Shown: one piece after another, positions 44,241 to 55,546 of the stretch
Numbering within the stretch: position 1 is the stretch's first letter
How the letters are laid out: each line of letters begins with the position of its first letter
Assembly: GCA_022747635.1 (NCBI GenBank)
Contig: JAKTNV010000009.1
Span: 32,278,622-32,342,621 of the forward strand
Source: Hetaerina americana
Lineage: Eukaryota; Arthropoda; Insecta; Odonata; Calopterygidae
DNA length: 64,000 nucleotides
Direction of reading: 5' to 3'
Made by a program: the position numbers and the translations under genes
Notes under the pieces: model-generated
Told to the model about the DNA's origin: nothing
The model's database searches: none
The model's input: only the letters and a program-made list of their open reading frames with translations

Positions 44241-44513
44241 CAAACTTTAATATCGATATTTCGGTCAATTTAGATGACCGTCGACCGGGAGAAGTTTGTG
44301 AGAATACTTGACTGAGAAAGAGATCAATACAGAAGATCAGTTATTCGAGTGACTTCGAACCGCCACTTGAGACGTCACTGAAATCCTATAACCGAAGAGC
44401 TCTTGCCTTCAGACAGTGCTCCTGCATTGATATATTCCAAGTCGAGCCTTCCCACACAACTACCTATATCCACGGTCACTTACCCAGACCAAAATATCGA
44501 TATTGGAGTTTTA
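44241..44513. mobile_element. 273-bp element with inverted hammerhead-like ends
   Basis: The ends are inverted repeats of about 26 bases with four differences (CAAACTTTAATATCGATATT at the left). Read outward from each end there is a hairpin (GGTCA-TCTAAAT-TGACC on the minus strand at left; GGTC-ACTTACCCA-GACC on the plus strand at right), then GAAAT or AAAAT, loop ATCG, ATA. This is the hammerhead layout with the helix III pair C-G replaced by U-A. The upstream CTGANGA part is mutated at both ends. No coding part and no target duplication were seen. Confidence 0.6.
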
Positions 44514-46394
44514 ATATTTCTGTTGGCTCGTAAAATATCAATCTATCATAATTCTTTATAACTGTAGCTGAAGTTTCTAAGTCTCACAGGATTGCGCTCA
44601 AAACGAAGCCGTAAGTGTATCTTTTCCCCATGTTAAATGGTTTACCTTTCATTGTGATTAGACCTTTCACTTAATTGACGGCTCTCGGATCGAAAGTGTT
44701 CCTATTTAAAATCTATCTCGTTTCAGTCTTTCAGTACAATCTAAGGTTTTATAAATAACATGTGTGTGCCATCGGAATTTTAATGAACTCCCAATTTTTT
44801 TACTAATGCATAGTGCTGACAATATGGTACAAGGAATTTGAACCGGGTGTAACGAAAACGGGAAAATAGTCGTAAAAATATGACTGTAGGGTTGAAGTAG
44901 TTGACTGCTGCCAAAAATACGGAAATAATTTGCCCAAGTCAAGGGATGTGCTGGAATCTGAGTGTCTTAATCCGACTTGAACTAAAATTTTGAAAATTCT
45001 TCACTATCTCTATGATGGCATCCAATGGCCTTCCGTATCATAATTCATATCTGACCTATCACAATAGTTATGAAATATATTGTCTTTACGGGTGAGTGAC
45101 TATTACAAGTTTTGATCTTGCGTCATTACTTTTCGTCTGTCTCTTTGAGATAGGGATCAATAATTGCTCAAAATACCCACTTGTACCGTGTTACTGACTC
45201 TTTGTACTCGTATCTTACCACGATAATCGAGATTCATAACCGCACGATTAAAATGAGGTAATGTCGCATGTACGCAATGGGTAAAACGCCTATTCAGTGA
45301 CACTAAAGTAAAATATCCTTGCAAGTTATCTTATCTTAGTCTAAAAATAGAAATATTGGCTCCCGATGGCATCATATGGTTAGCGATGATATACATTCGA
45401 TATATACATAGCGATATATACATTCGATCCTGATTATTATTTTTATATAGTCATCTCATATTTCTTACTTGCATAATTATATTTTGTGCATGACCATCCC
45501 TTACATAGCTGCGCACATTTAGCCTCTTCTATGTCCGCATAAGTTTTATTTAATAGATTTTATGAGTGACCTCTCAGGAGATATATCTCTGAAAGAATAC
45601 AATTTTTTACGTGTTTTTGTAAATAGGCTTTTAACGCGTTGCATTTTTTGCAGAGCATATCGGTTTCACATGAACTGCGAGGGAAATTTTAAAAGCTATG
45701 GCAGCACATTTTGGGAAGCAAAAATTTGTATTGAAGTGGATATGCTTTTAACATTGCCATCAAATGTCTAGTCTGATTAACTAGGCTTAATAAAGATGAA
45801 TCGACTCTTAAAAATATTACCTCCTATATCTCTAACAGAACGACATACTCGCAATGCCTGTTTCAGATTCTTTTAAGCAAAATGAAGACCCAATAAGAAA
45901 AATTAGATATCTATATGATTAGATTCAACATAAGCGTTGAGAATATCTAAAATGAAATTTAGTTGAGCAAAGACTTTGAAAAAGAAGTTAATAACAGTTG
46001 TGAGAATTCATCATAACTGCACTACAAAAACTTTTTAACTTTTGTCTCGAGATTCTCTTAGCCGAAAACAAAGTTAAATCAATAACAATGAGCTGGCATG
46101 ACTACCCCGACGTTGCGCCTTCGGATCCCTTATAAGTTTGGTGTGTATTCACCCCCTGCCACACACCCTAGCGGTAAGTCGCAGGGTGCTAAAAAATACA
46201 AAAATCCCAACGCGGATATTCCATTTGCACTTGGAGTAGTCTTCAATTTAGATATGCAATATAAGCTTAAGCCTTAGGTAATCGTGAAGCTTACGTCAGG
46301 ATCTCTTTTTTATTATTCCTTGGCGCCGGGATAGACCCTGCCCCGATCCCGGCATCGTCAGCTTCCTCGGCAACATCATTCGCGACGGCTACAG
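44514..46394 (+). other. Rest of neuroligin intron 2
   Basis: No gene seen. A small direct duplication of GCGATATATACATTCGAT lies at about 45384-45428. The acceptor is CTACAG at 46389-46394. Confidence 0.7.
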
Positions 46395-46621
46395 CATCGA
46401 CGGAGGCCCGCATGGCGGCGCGGGACTCGGCCCTGGAAGTTCTGAGCGACGGACAGACGGCGGCGCCGCTCCTCAAAGTGGGCCACCTGCACGCGGTGGC
46501 ATCAGGGGGCGGCATTGGGGCGGGGACAGCGGCGGATGCGCCGGTGGGAGGCGCCAACAAGGGTGCCAGGACATATTTTGGGCACTTCGAGCACCAATCC
46601 AGCCAGAGAGACTACCCACAG
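46395..46621 (+). CDS. Nlg: Neuroligin, exon 3 of the window
   Basis: Starts after CTACAG in phase 1, where G from the previous exon plus CA makes an alanine codon, and ends in CCACAG before GTAAGA in phase 0. It encodes ALEVLSDGQTAAPLLKVGHL, an Ala/Gly-rich loop (ASGGGIGAGTAADAPVGG), then KGARTYFGHFEHQSSQRDYP. The last block matches the YxYxFxHRS region of cholinesterase-like proteins. The Gly/Ala-rich loop is longer than in vertebrate neuroligins. Confidence 0.92.
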
Positions 46622-46867
46622 GTAAGACGATAAATTCAATACGTGGAAGAGTTCTGTACCAGCCGGGCAGAGTTTAATCCTGCAAAGAAAGACTCAATTT
46701 TAAATTTACTTTCTGTAAAAACTTTTATATATTTGTTATTTCCGCTGTTCATCTCAGTAACGCAAGAGTAAATTTCTCTACGTAGTCATTAAAAAAAACA
46801 AAACTTAGCTACTTTTTTTGTGAATTCTAACGCCGTATATGATACCAAAGGTATTTCTCCAGGTCGG

Positions 46868-46906
46868 GACCCTTTTCCAAATTTACAAAAAATTTGGGAA
46901 AGGGTC
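46868..46906. repeat. 17-bp inverted repeat hairpin in intron
   Basis: GACCCTTTTCCAAATTT and the facing AAATTTGGGAAAGGGTC differ by about one position and are separated by five bases. It lies in the third intron of the window. Confidence 0.8.
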
Positions 46907-47624
46907 TTGACAGATTTAAAAATATCCTTGGCTTAAGTCCCTACTTAGCTTTCCTAGCTTGGCCTAGATCCCTACTATGCCCTTCTCAATGTGCAGAAAA
47001 GAAATTGATTTTTATAGTCCTGAACATGTAAAATATTTTGCACATCTTATGCATACGTGTTTTTCTGGAAACTGAAACTGAAGTGGAAATTAAACTGAAG
47101 CATAATTCCCTTACTTTCCCTTACTTTAAATACTGCATTAACTACATCCATCAAAAGCAGCTAATACTCTTAAGTCCCTTTGTTTTAATAACGGACTGCA
47201 CGTATTGATTCCTAGAAATCATATTTTGTTCATTAAATTATATTCGATACCCCTAATTAGCTTCATTTGATATGCTGTGAGCTTAGATAGGTGCATTAGG
47301 TTGCTGTATTCAATTATTTCAACATAGCAATATATTCATCATGATAAATGTGTTTCCTGGTTCATTTAAACCCTCTTGTTAATAATCAAAATTTTAGCTT
47401 TCATGTGAATAAAATTCAATTACTCGAAAATCGTTCGGAATGAAAAACTTGGGAAGAACAGGGTCAAGGTAATTTGGCTTGTGGATTCAGCTTTTCAAAA
47501 CCCACCAAAATTGATTTAATATTCGATTCCTGTTGTTTTCAGTTTTTTTTTTTCATTTCAAAATTGCATTTTTGCGCACGATTGAAAACGAATTCATTAT
47601 TTCAAAACAATACGATGTTGTGTC

Positions 47625-47675
47625 AATATCTCGAGCGTGAAAGCATACATTGTATGCAGTCACGCTCGCGGTATT
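47625..47675 (+). ncRNA. 51-nt hairpin in neuroligin intron, function unknown
   Basis: The stem is AATATC, one mismatch, CGAGCGTGA, a two-base internal loop, GCATAC, with loop ATT and the matching GTATGC, TCACGCTCG, GGTATT. That is 21 pairs in 51 bases with two small symmetric internal loops. It is shorter than a usual insect pre-miRNA. It may be a foldback remnant, an RNA-processing signal or an editing substrate; nothing in the sequence decides. Confidence 0.45.
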
Positions 47676-48133
47676 TATTTAAGAAGTGCCCTATAAACGC
47701 TTAACATCGATGCTCAATTATGTACTGCAATAGAGTAGAATTGCAAATAATATAAATCTACTTATTTAGTGAAGTTAAGTGCCGAGAATACGCCCAGGAA
47801 CAAGCTGGAAATATTTAATTAGTACCTTAGAACTAATTAATTAATATTTCATCGGCTATGAAAAGTTCAGATATTACCACTTTTCTCATTTTCGGAATTG
47901 TGATTTACTCCACGTTAATTCAACGCCTAACTCAAAAATATTATTTCAAATAGTGCATTTGTAAAATTAAATTTTCAAATAATCTGGGGGTATTTCTTAA
48001 AAAGGGATTACGTATAAGTAAGGAATGGGATGCTGCCTTATGAATTAGCAAGCGGTTTCGGAGGGTGGATCTTATTTACCCTTCGTGTTAAAAGCATTCG
48101 CTCATAAGTTTCTACGTGTTCATCATTCCTCAG

Positions 48134-48285
48134 CGCACGGGCAGCGTCCGCGGAGAGGACATTCCTTTCATCCTGGGCCTGCCCTTGGTGGGAGGGCAGC
48201 CCTTCTTCCCGCACAACTACACTCGGAGGGACAGAATGCTTTCCAGACTCATCATCCACTACATTGGAAACTTCGCCAGGACTGG
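48134..48285 (+). CDS. Nlg: Neuroligin, exon 4 of the window
   Basis: Acceptor TCAG, donor GTGAGT; phase 0 in, phase 2 out, 152 bp. It encodes RTGSVRGEDIPFILGLPLVG, then GQPFFPHNYTRRDRM and LIIHYIGNFARTG. The last block is the conserved NFARTGDPN of the family, with DPN supplied by the next exon. The residue that is the catalytic histidine in cholinesterases (HGxE) is arginine here (VRGED), which agrees with a non-enzymatic adhesion protein. An N-glycosylation sequon (NYT) is present. Confidence 0.95.
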
Positions 48286-49389
48286 GTGAGTGCAATTCTC
48301 TCAGAAATGTCCCTAAGAATTTCCATTAAGTGTATTGCATGTATGTACATAGATTACGTACTAAGATTATGAATTAACTCTACTTTATAACACTCTGTCT
48401 TATAAATAAAAATACCACCTTAAATATTTCTGACTCCAATACAAAGCAGATGCTCGTCACACACAATTACGATAAATGTTTATACAGAAGCATACCTTCA
48501 ATTACCTGTTACTTGACCTCACTACCTATCACGACTGACATAATTGGCAAAATTTCACTTTATTCATGGCATTAAAGAGTTGTGCTCAGTGTTTTTAGTG
48601 TATTTCTGCTTTCTTCATTTTTCAAATTAGAATCAATCATTTCAATTCAATCAGTAAGATTCGTAACTGCAGGGTTTTATTCTCGATATTCAATCTCAGA
48701 GGAAAATTGAATCACTCCAAAAATTCCAGTTGCATCTCGGTCACATAACCGTTGACAATGCACCATCTATCTTAATTTTCTCCTCTGAGGTTCTCCAAAA
48801 TATACTTTTATTTTGTTTTCTTTTAATTTGTGTATATTTTTCTTTTGAAATCCATACTAGAAACCGTGCAACTAGTCCATCATACATTAAACATTTTCCC
48901 ATGGGTGCTCTATGGCACAAATATTCTCAACGCCTCTTCGTTTCTTACCCTATCTATCCCCTTGATTTTCCTCAAATGTCACGATTCACTCACACTAAAA
49001 ATTTAGTCACCACTCATGTCACTCCCAAATGCTCACTTTTATTATTTTTACAGCAACACTCAATCAAAACAAAACAAAATATTACGGAGGTACAACCTCC
49101 ATTTTCAACGAAATGAGGGTTCAGTTGATGGTCTAGAGGAGATGGCAGGTACAGGAGAGGGGGAGAGGAGAGTGTGGTCAGTGGGGATGGGAGCCAAAGG
49201 TGCGACCCCTAGACGGTAACGTTAAATCCTGGGATCAAATATGCATCAAGGAGCCAAATAAACGCCTCGAGACTAAGTTTTAACGATGTCTCTGAGGGGG
49301 ATGGGAGACAATGATTGATGAATTGTAACAGTCTTTAAAGGAAACACTGTGGAGGCAGGCATATTTGGGAACTGGTAAGGAGACTGATG

Positions 49390-49830
49390 TGGAAAATGGG
49401 TAGCAAGAGGCAAGGTGATTGTTTACGCAGATGTATAGGGGCGAGGTGTCCAAAGTAAAACAAGGGGAACGGCATTCTGTATACGTACTTAGTAAGAAAA
49501 CTATAACTCGGGTCGTTCACGGGGGAGTAGCGTGGGTGGTCAGTTGTGAAGGATGCCTGGAGTGGCGGGGATGGGCCATGTTTTATATTTGAATCGATTG
49601 ATAAGTACCGGTGTGGATTTGTGGATGGCAAGGATTTAGATATGGGTTTTGTGAATTTAAATGCTTCGGATAAATTGGCGGGTCGTTTAAAACTGACGGA
49701 GAAACATTATACCGTATGTTTGCCGTTATGCGGTTGATTGGGGAAAAGGTCTCTGAGGTTATGCTTGAAGGACTAAATACGTGGGAAATACGTTGTTTAT
49801 ATGGAGAAGGTGTGAGTGTTAATGCACTGG
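49390..49830 (-). pseudogene. Decayed Penelope-like element fragment
   Basis: On the minus strand this matches the C-terminal third of PLE-A: the plus-strand phrases GATAAATTGGCGGGTCGTTT and GGATGGGCCATGTTTTATAT align with 13229-13252 and 13131-13151 of PLE-A. Translation in shifting frames gives PLYICVNNHLASC and LPVPKYACLHSVSFKDCYN, counterparts of the PLE-A endonuclease blocks around PLNIRINNHRASC and LPIPKHASEHNTPFDKCYS. Several frameshifts make it a dead copy. It lies in the fourth intron of the window. Confidence 0.75.
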
Positions 49831-50495
49831 GAGGGTTTTATTGCGGGTGAAATTGTCGGATGATTTTTGAAAGTTAAAATGGAATCAGGTTATCTGCAGC
49901 CCAGGAAAGCGTCAATTGATGAGAGTGGCAGATTTGGTGACGACAGATGAAGAGTAATTATAGAAGAAGCCTTTTAGTGTGCAATGAGAGACAGCTGGTG
50001 CAGTAGAGGTACATATATTGTAGGGTTTCAGGGCTTTATCAACGTATTATAGGCTATCGTCACGCTTGTCACTAGCCTTATATTCGTTTTGGAGAACATT
50101 TTTCCAATTAACTTCGATTTGATTGAAACACATTTACTCGATTTAATAAAACGGTACAGCAATACGATAAGGTAATTTGCGATGTGTTTTATCACTCTTT
50201 CATTTACATTTTAATTAAGCGTCATAGATATCATGAAAATAAGCAATAATATAAGTCAAATTGCAGTAGAGGATTGGTGACACTGGAAGAGTATCTCTTT
50301 TTTCTGGCGGTTGGTCTCTTGGCGCGAAGCATTTCGAGGAATCCATTTCCTCACTTTCTCTGTGGAATCTCACCCCGGGGGAGATAGTGCGAAAGAGAGA
50401 GGCATCTCCGATTCCAACCCGATCATCGCCTTGAGATCGCCGACCCTCCCTCCCTCTATCTTTCTCACGCTTCCCTCCTTTTTCCTCTCACGCAG

Positions 50496-50704
50496 AGACC
50501 CTAATGTGGTGCCGACACCGGGGGTGGACGAGGCTGGCGACGGAGAAGACGGAGTCGACAGTGGGGAGGAGTCGGACGGCACCGAGGACGAATGGGACGA
50601 CTACGGGAGCACGGACGGCCAGGAGGGAGACATTGACGACGGGAAATTCATCGCCCCCCACTGGGAGACCTACGACGCCATCAATCAATATTACCTCCAG
50701 ATTG
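50496..50704 (+). CDS. Nlg: Neuroligin, exon 5 of the window (acidic stalk region)
   Basis: Acceptor CACGCAG, donor GTAAGC; phase 2 in, phase 1 out. The first base completes Gly, giving GDPN at the join with exon 4. A strongly acidic stretch of about 45 residues follows (DEAGDGEDGVDSGEESDG, then DEWDDYGSTDGQEGDIDDG), replacing the short basic linker usual in vertebrates. Then comes KFIAPHWETYDAINQYYLQI, the normal end of the globular domain. The acidic run is low-complexity and may be a lineage expansion. Confidence 0.93.
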
Positions 50705-53700
50705 GTAAGCCCTTTGCTCGCTCACGGCTGCTAAAAGGGGCGTGGGGCGACGGGGAGGGAACGGAGAGGACGATATAAAAAAATAGGACGAGGAGCCAAG
50801 GTGGACTGGGAAAATGTAGGGAGAGGATTTTTCTTGGCTTGTTAAACGAGGGAAGGAGAGGCCGTTTGGACCCAATCAAACCTTTCCCAAAAGATTGACG
50901 AGAAAAGGGGCTTCAGTATTCGCCGCAGTGTCGACTGCTGGAAAGTATTCAGTTTATTTTTCATCGCTGGTTTTGGTTTCTCTTATGTTTCCAAAGTTTG
51001 TTTTTGATAATTGAATTGGAATGATTTTGTAATTGTGGAATTAAGCTAACGCTAAAATGACAGATATATTAATCAAATAGTTCAGTGCGTGGGCCCTTTT
51101 CAATAGGCCCACTGTTTGCATTGTCACAGGAAATAAATTCAGAATATTACTGCCTCAGAGAGGTACATTTTTGCTGCAAAGGAAGCGTTTATTTGGGAAT
51201 TTGAAGTGTTAAAGAAATTTTCATTACGAATGTTATAGAAAGATACTTGACAAACTCATACTACAATTTTCAGCCTTAATTATAGAGCATATTTAATTAT
51301 CTTTCAATGATTTTAAATTTTTGTTAAACTTTTCCTGGAAACTGGGACATAAATTATTTCCGAATATGTACTTTCCTCTTGCTGCTGTAGTTAATGAATT
51401 GCATCGTTCAAGACATAACTTTCATATTTTTTATAAATCTACTTGGCTACATCGTTTAAAGCCTGAAGTGGTAAATTTATGGCACTTGGTATTACGTCAT
51501 TATATCTTGTTCCTGTACCGCCCCCAAAATTTCAGAGTGCATAAAAAATATAGCATTTTGATTGAAATATTAAATATTGATATCATGTCATGATAAAATA
51601 GCGAAATTAGCAGTTTTTGCTAAAATAAATGATAAAGTATTAATTTTTATGATCATACGTGTAAGATTTACTTCATTAATATTTCACTTTGAGCATCATT
51701 TGCACAATTTACATTTAAAATTCCGTTTATTATTTTATTCACGTTTAACCTGGAATATGCATAATTATTGACTGTTAATGTAAGATGGGGTTATGGAGTT
51801 GTTTGGTGTGCTGGCATCTCCTCTTTAAATGACGTCCTACTCCTAGGGGCCTACTTCAATCATCGAAGTCAATAATTTATTTTCATGGTATACGTTTTGC
51901 GGATAAAGGATCGAGGCGGAAATAATTCACACATTCTCTGTTCGGCAAATGAGATGAGCAACTTTCTGTTCCCCTACGCGTTTTATTAAGAAAGGGATGA
52001 TTACTTGGCGGGATATCCTCAACTCCTCTTCTGTAACGTATTCCTGACAAGGTGAATTAAAAACCTGTCTTAAATTATTTAGTTAATTACAATAGTCTTA
52101 CATCTAATATAATTATAACGACGCAAATTATATGATTTTATGATAGGAAATAATGAAATTCCAGATAAAATACTCAATGTGTGCAACCTATAATATAAGC
52201 CCGTAAGTCCACAATATTATTGAAAAAGTCTAGAGCAAAAATCAAATTTAAAGGCTTCTGCCTCAATAATTTAAAAGATGCTGAGATATTTTCCGGTCAA
52301 TTCATACTTTAATAGTGAAGTTGGAAATCATTTCAGATAATTGAAGATATGGCTTTCGTGGCTTCATTTTATTTTTAACCAATAAATTACTTTTGTTATA
52401 TTTTTCAAAGTCAATATTGCCGAAACTACACTCGATCTTAAGGATCACGCAAATGTTACAGTCATCAATTAATGAAAATTCTGGTCAATTAAGGATAATC
52501 ATCAAATGCTACCATTACATAATTTGTGTACGAGTGTAATTTTTTGCTATGTTATTGACTTTTTATGTAAACGTATATGTGGTACAATTCTCATTGATTT
52601 GATTTGAGTATTGCATCAGCGAAAACCGTTGCACGTTGAAACATGTTCAGTTCACATGCATCTTATCCTGGTGATGAAAAACTCTTTCCACGAAGGTAAT
52701 TTTTTCACTGAGAATAGGAAAAAGTTACATGAGGCTAAGCCTGCAGTGTTGGGAGAATGAGGAAGATTTTGCATTGATTTTTGATAAAAACACATACTTA
52801 TCACGAACAATTTTTCTATTATCAACGAGTTGGAGGCGCCTAATGAAAGTTTTAATATTTATGATATTTTATTTCTCCTTATTGTAATCTTATCCAACAA
52901 TGGCAACAGTAGTTTTGATGTTAACTGCCATAAGAGCTGGAGCTCTGTGTCGGTCTTTTGAAATACATTTTCTCTCTTCTTCCAACAATTAAAATCAAAA
53001 GCTGCGCTATATAGAATAAAAGACTCTCCATATGCCTCATGTACCAATAAGTATGCTTTAGCAGAGGGTTTGTTCCGAAGAAAGCGACATTTTTAAACAG
53101 CGTCGCGTGTTACCTCTATAGTAGACTGCAGTAGACGAACATGCAACGGCTCCCAAAGGAGAAAATTGTACCTTATACTATATTCATTATACATAATTTT
53201 AACATTAAAATATCAATTTAAAAAGTTTACGTGATACATTATTCGATTAAAAATACATCATCACTCTTTATCGAACAGATCTCGCATTCCATGTAATCGA
53301 GTAAATGGACCCCAGGGATTCTGATGCTAAATTACCAATTAAAATTATGATAAAGTAATGCAATCGGGGAAACATTTTCAAATGTCGTGGCACAAACTAC
53401 ATAAAACTTTTTCATTATCTTCAAAGAAGTGAGACCTTGATTTTCCCCAAAAAACACCGGAATCAATGCAGTATAACATCTTTGACATATGTCTTAGGTT
53501 TTTCTTAAAAAAATATATTTAAGTGCGCATAGATCGTACCTATTACAGAATATAATACGTTGTATCAAAACTATGTTTTAGAAAGAGCAAGGCTTCCTAT
53601 CTTTTTGCATATTTTTACCCGAAAAAATAGAAATATTCCGTACCTTTAGGTCTAACACAGGTCTTATTATATGTATGTACCTGCGGCTACTAAGGACTTG

Positions 53701-53794
53701 GGAACTCGGGGCTATTATGGTACTAAAAAGAGATTTTACTGGCTTACATGACGAGAATCTGAAATAACCAGAGCAATCTTTTTCCGTTTTGCAG

Positions 53795-53941
53795 GTATAC
53801 GTCCTGAGCAGAAGGGACACTATCGCGGCCACAAGATGTCTCTATGGTTGAACCTCATACCACAACTCCATCGGCCGGGTGGCGATGACGTCAGCATGAG
53901 ACACCACCATTTTCCCGAGGAAGGAGCAGCCTATTACGATG
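53795..53941 (+). CDS. Nlg: Neuroligin, exon 6 of the window
   Basis: Acceptor TTTTGCAG, donor GTATGC; phase 1 on both sides and 147 bp, so its skipping would keep the frame. It encodes GIRPEQKGHYRGHKMSLWLN then LIPQLHRPGGDDVSMRHHHF, the HYRxxKxxxWxxLIPxLHxPG block that ends the cholinesterase-like domain in all neuroligins, followed by PEEGAAYYD at the start of the stalk. Confidence 0.95.
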
Positions 53942-54854
53942 GTATGCCAAGCAGCAGGATTTCCCTTTAAGATTAAAGGATCACTTCCTTTGTAACGCTT
54001 TAATACCTTGCGACTCGTCTTATTAAAATTCATCTTGAAAAAATCCGTAGCCTATTTTGGAACATGCGCAGTTCTGTTTGCCTTTCATTTATGTATATCA
54101 ATCACGGTAGTGATAAATTAATGCTTCATTTTCAATACATACAAAACATGATGAATTTATAATGTGTATAATGGTTTCCAGTGTTTCTAAATGCTAATTG
54201 AAAGGGATTTACGAACTAATGTTGAAATAATCTTTGTTGTCATAACGGAAACACAGTTTTCAATGTGAAATTAGAATTTCTCTTGTAAACCACAGATAAA
54301 CGAATGAAGGTTTTTTAGGGGTATAATATTCATATTTAATTCTCTCGAATGTGATGAGTGGCCTTCCTCTATGGGTTGACAGAAAGTTTTCAAATATATT
54401 GCTGAAACCTATCGATTAGACCGCTCGACGTCATCCTTGCCGCGTAGAATATCTCCCTACGTTACGTCATTCAAAGAAAAGCAGCGAATTGTCGGTCCAC
54501 GCATGTTGAATCGACAACAACCTAACATGAGGCAGGCAGATCCTTAAAATACATTCCTTCCTTTGCAATTAATTTATTTAGCGCATAGCCGTCATTACAA
54601 GGGAATGTGTCACTGGATTTTGAGCTGGACGTCCCAGCATAAGGTGAAAGATTTCAACTGTAAACAAATTTATATTTTCCCTTCGGTAATAATTAGAAAA
54701 CTTTGTAACGCCTGTCTTTGAAAAATCTCTTCTTCGAATTGAATTCCATGTTCATCATGATAGATTTTATGCCGACCGACACAAATCCCGCTATTAATTG
54801 AGAGATATAGCCGATGTAACCTGACGAGTAAAATCCCTAATGATTTATTCCAAA

Positions 54855-54995
54855 GAAACTGCGGGAGATGCCGCAACAGTAACTTTTAACGGAGTCATCC
54901 TCTAATGTGCATTTAAATGCAACAATTTCCGAATGTAAAAATCATTCGCCCAGAATGGTCCAGAAATCTGAAATGTACACTCTGAAATTGTTGCA
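54855..54995 (-). mobile_element. MITE-like hairpin element, copy 3
   Basis: Begins GAAACTGCGGGAGATGCCGC, then AACAGTAACTTTTAACGGAG, then the foldback TGCAACAATTTC ... GAAATTGTTGCA with the TAAAAATCATTCGCCC core. It is the best preserved copy of the family and lies in the last intron of the window. Confidence 0.75.
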
Positions 54996-55077
54996 TCTAT
55001 CTAATGATTGGTACTGAATAACAGTTTCCGGCGTAAAATGGTGGAAATTCTTCATGATGAAAGAAGACAATTCTTGG

Positions 55078-55205
55078 CTTTTCCAAATGGAATATTTTTA
55101 TTAGGATCTAGGTTTCATCACAGCGTAGCATCTAGCGTCTGACCTAAAGATGTTACGCTGTACCGAAACCTAGAACGTAATAAAAAGACCCTATTTGAAT
55201 AAGCC
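55078..55205. mobile_element. Inverted pair of decayed hammerhead-like motifs
   Basis: The minus strand of the left arm and the plus strand of the right arm both read AGATG, then TACGCTGT, then GAAACCTAGA and TAATAAAAA, and then a similar ATTTGGA/ATTTGAA and AAGCC. Combined they suggest an ancestral CTGAAGA-T-GGTAC-GCT-GTACC-GAAAC arrangement, with changes in each arm (right: CTAAAGA and one helix base; left: CTAGA and two helix bases). The arms are about 50 bases and nearly abut. The layout and outward orientation equal those at 17.6 kb, but no target duplication was found. Confidence 0.55.
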
Positions 55206-55546
55206 TCTTCTTTTATCACGATTGGTGACTTTTCAAGAGGTTGAATTAAAGAAGAAGCTCCCACAAACCTCTTGCAACCCGTAGCATGCTCGTTGAACGA
55301 TATGCCTGAACGGAGCAATCGCGCCAAGTTTTAAGAATATTGCATAAAAATCAACCCCATGCCAACGATTCGGCCAATCGTGTGCTCCATGACATAGATA
55401 TTTTCAAACTTAAAGCGGTCACTTTTACCCTAGCCGTTATTTCTAAACTATAATAATGCCAAATCGCCTAGCGTAATGTCACCATTCAACATCCGATGTA
55501 TTTCCATGCATGTTATTGTGTGGCAATGACTGACTCCTCTTTCCAG

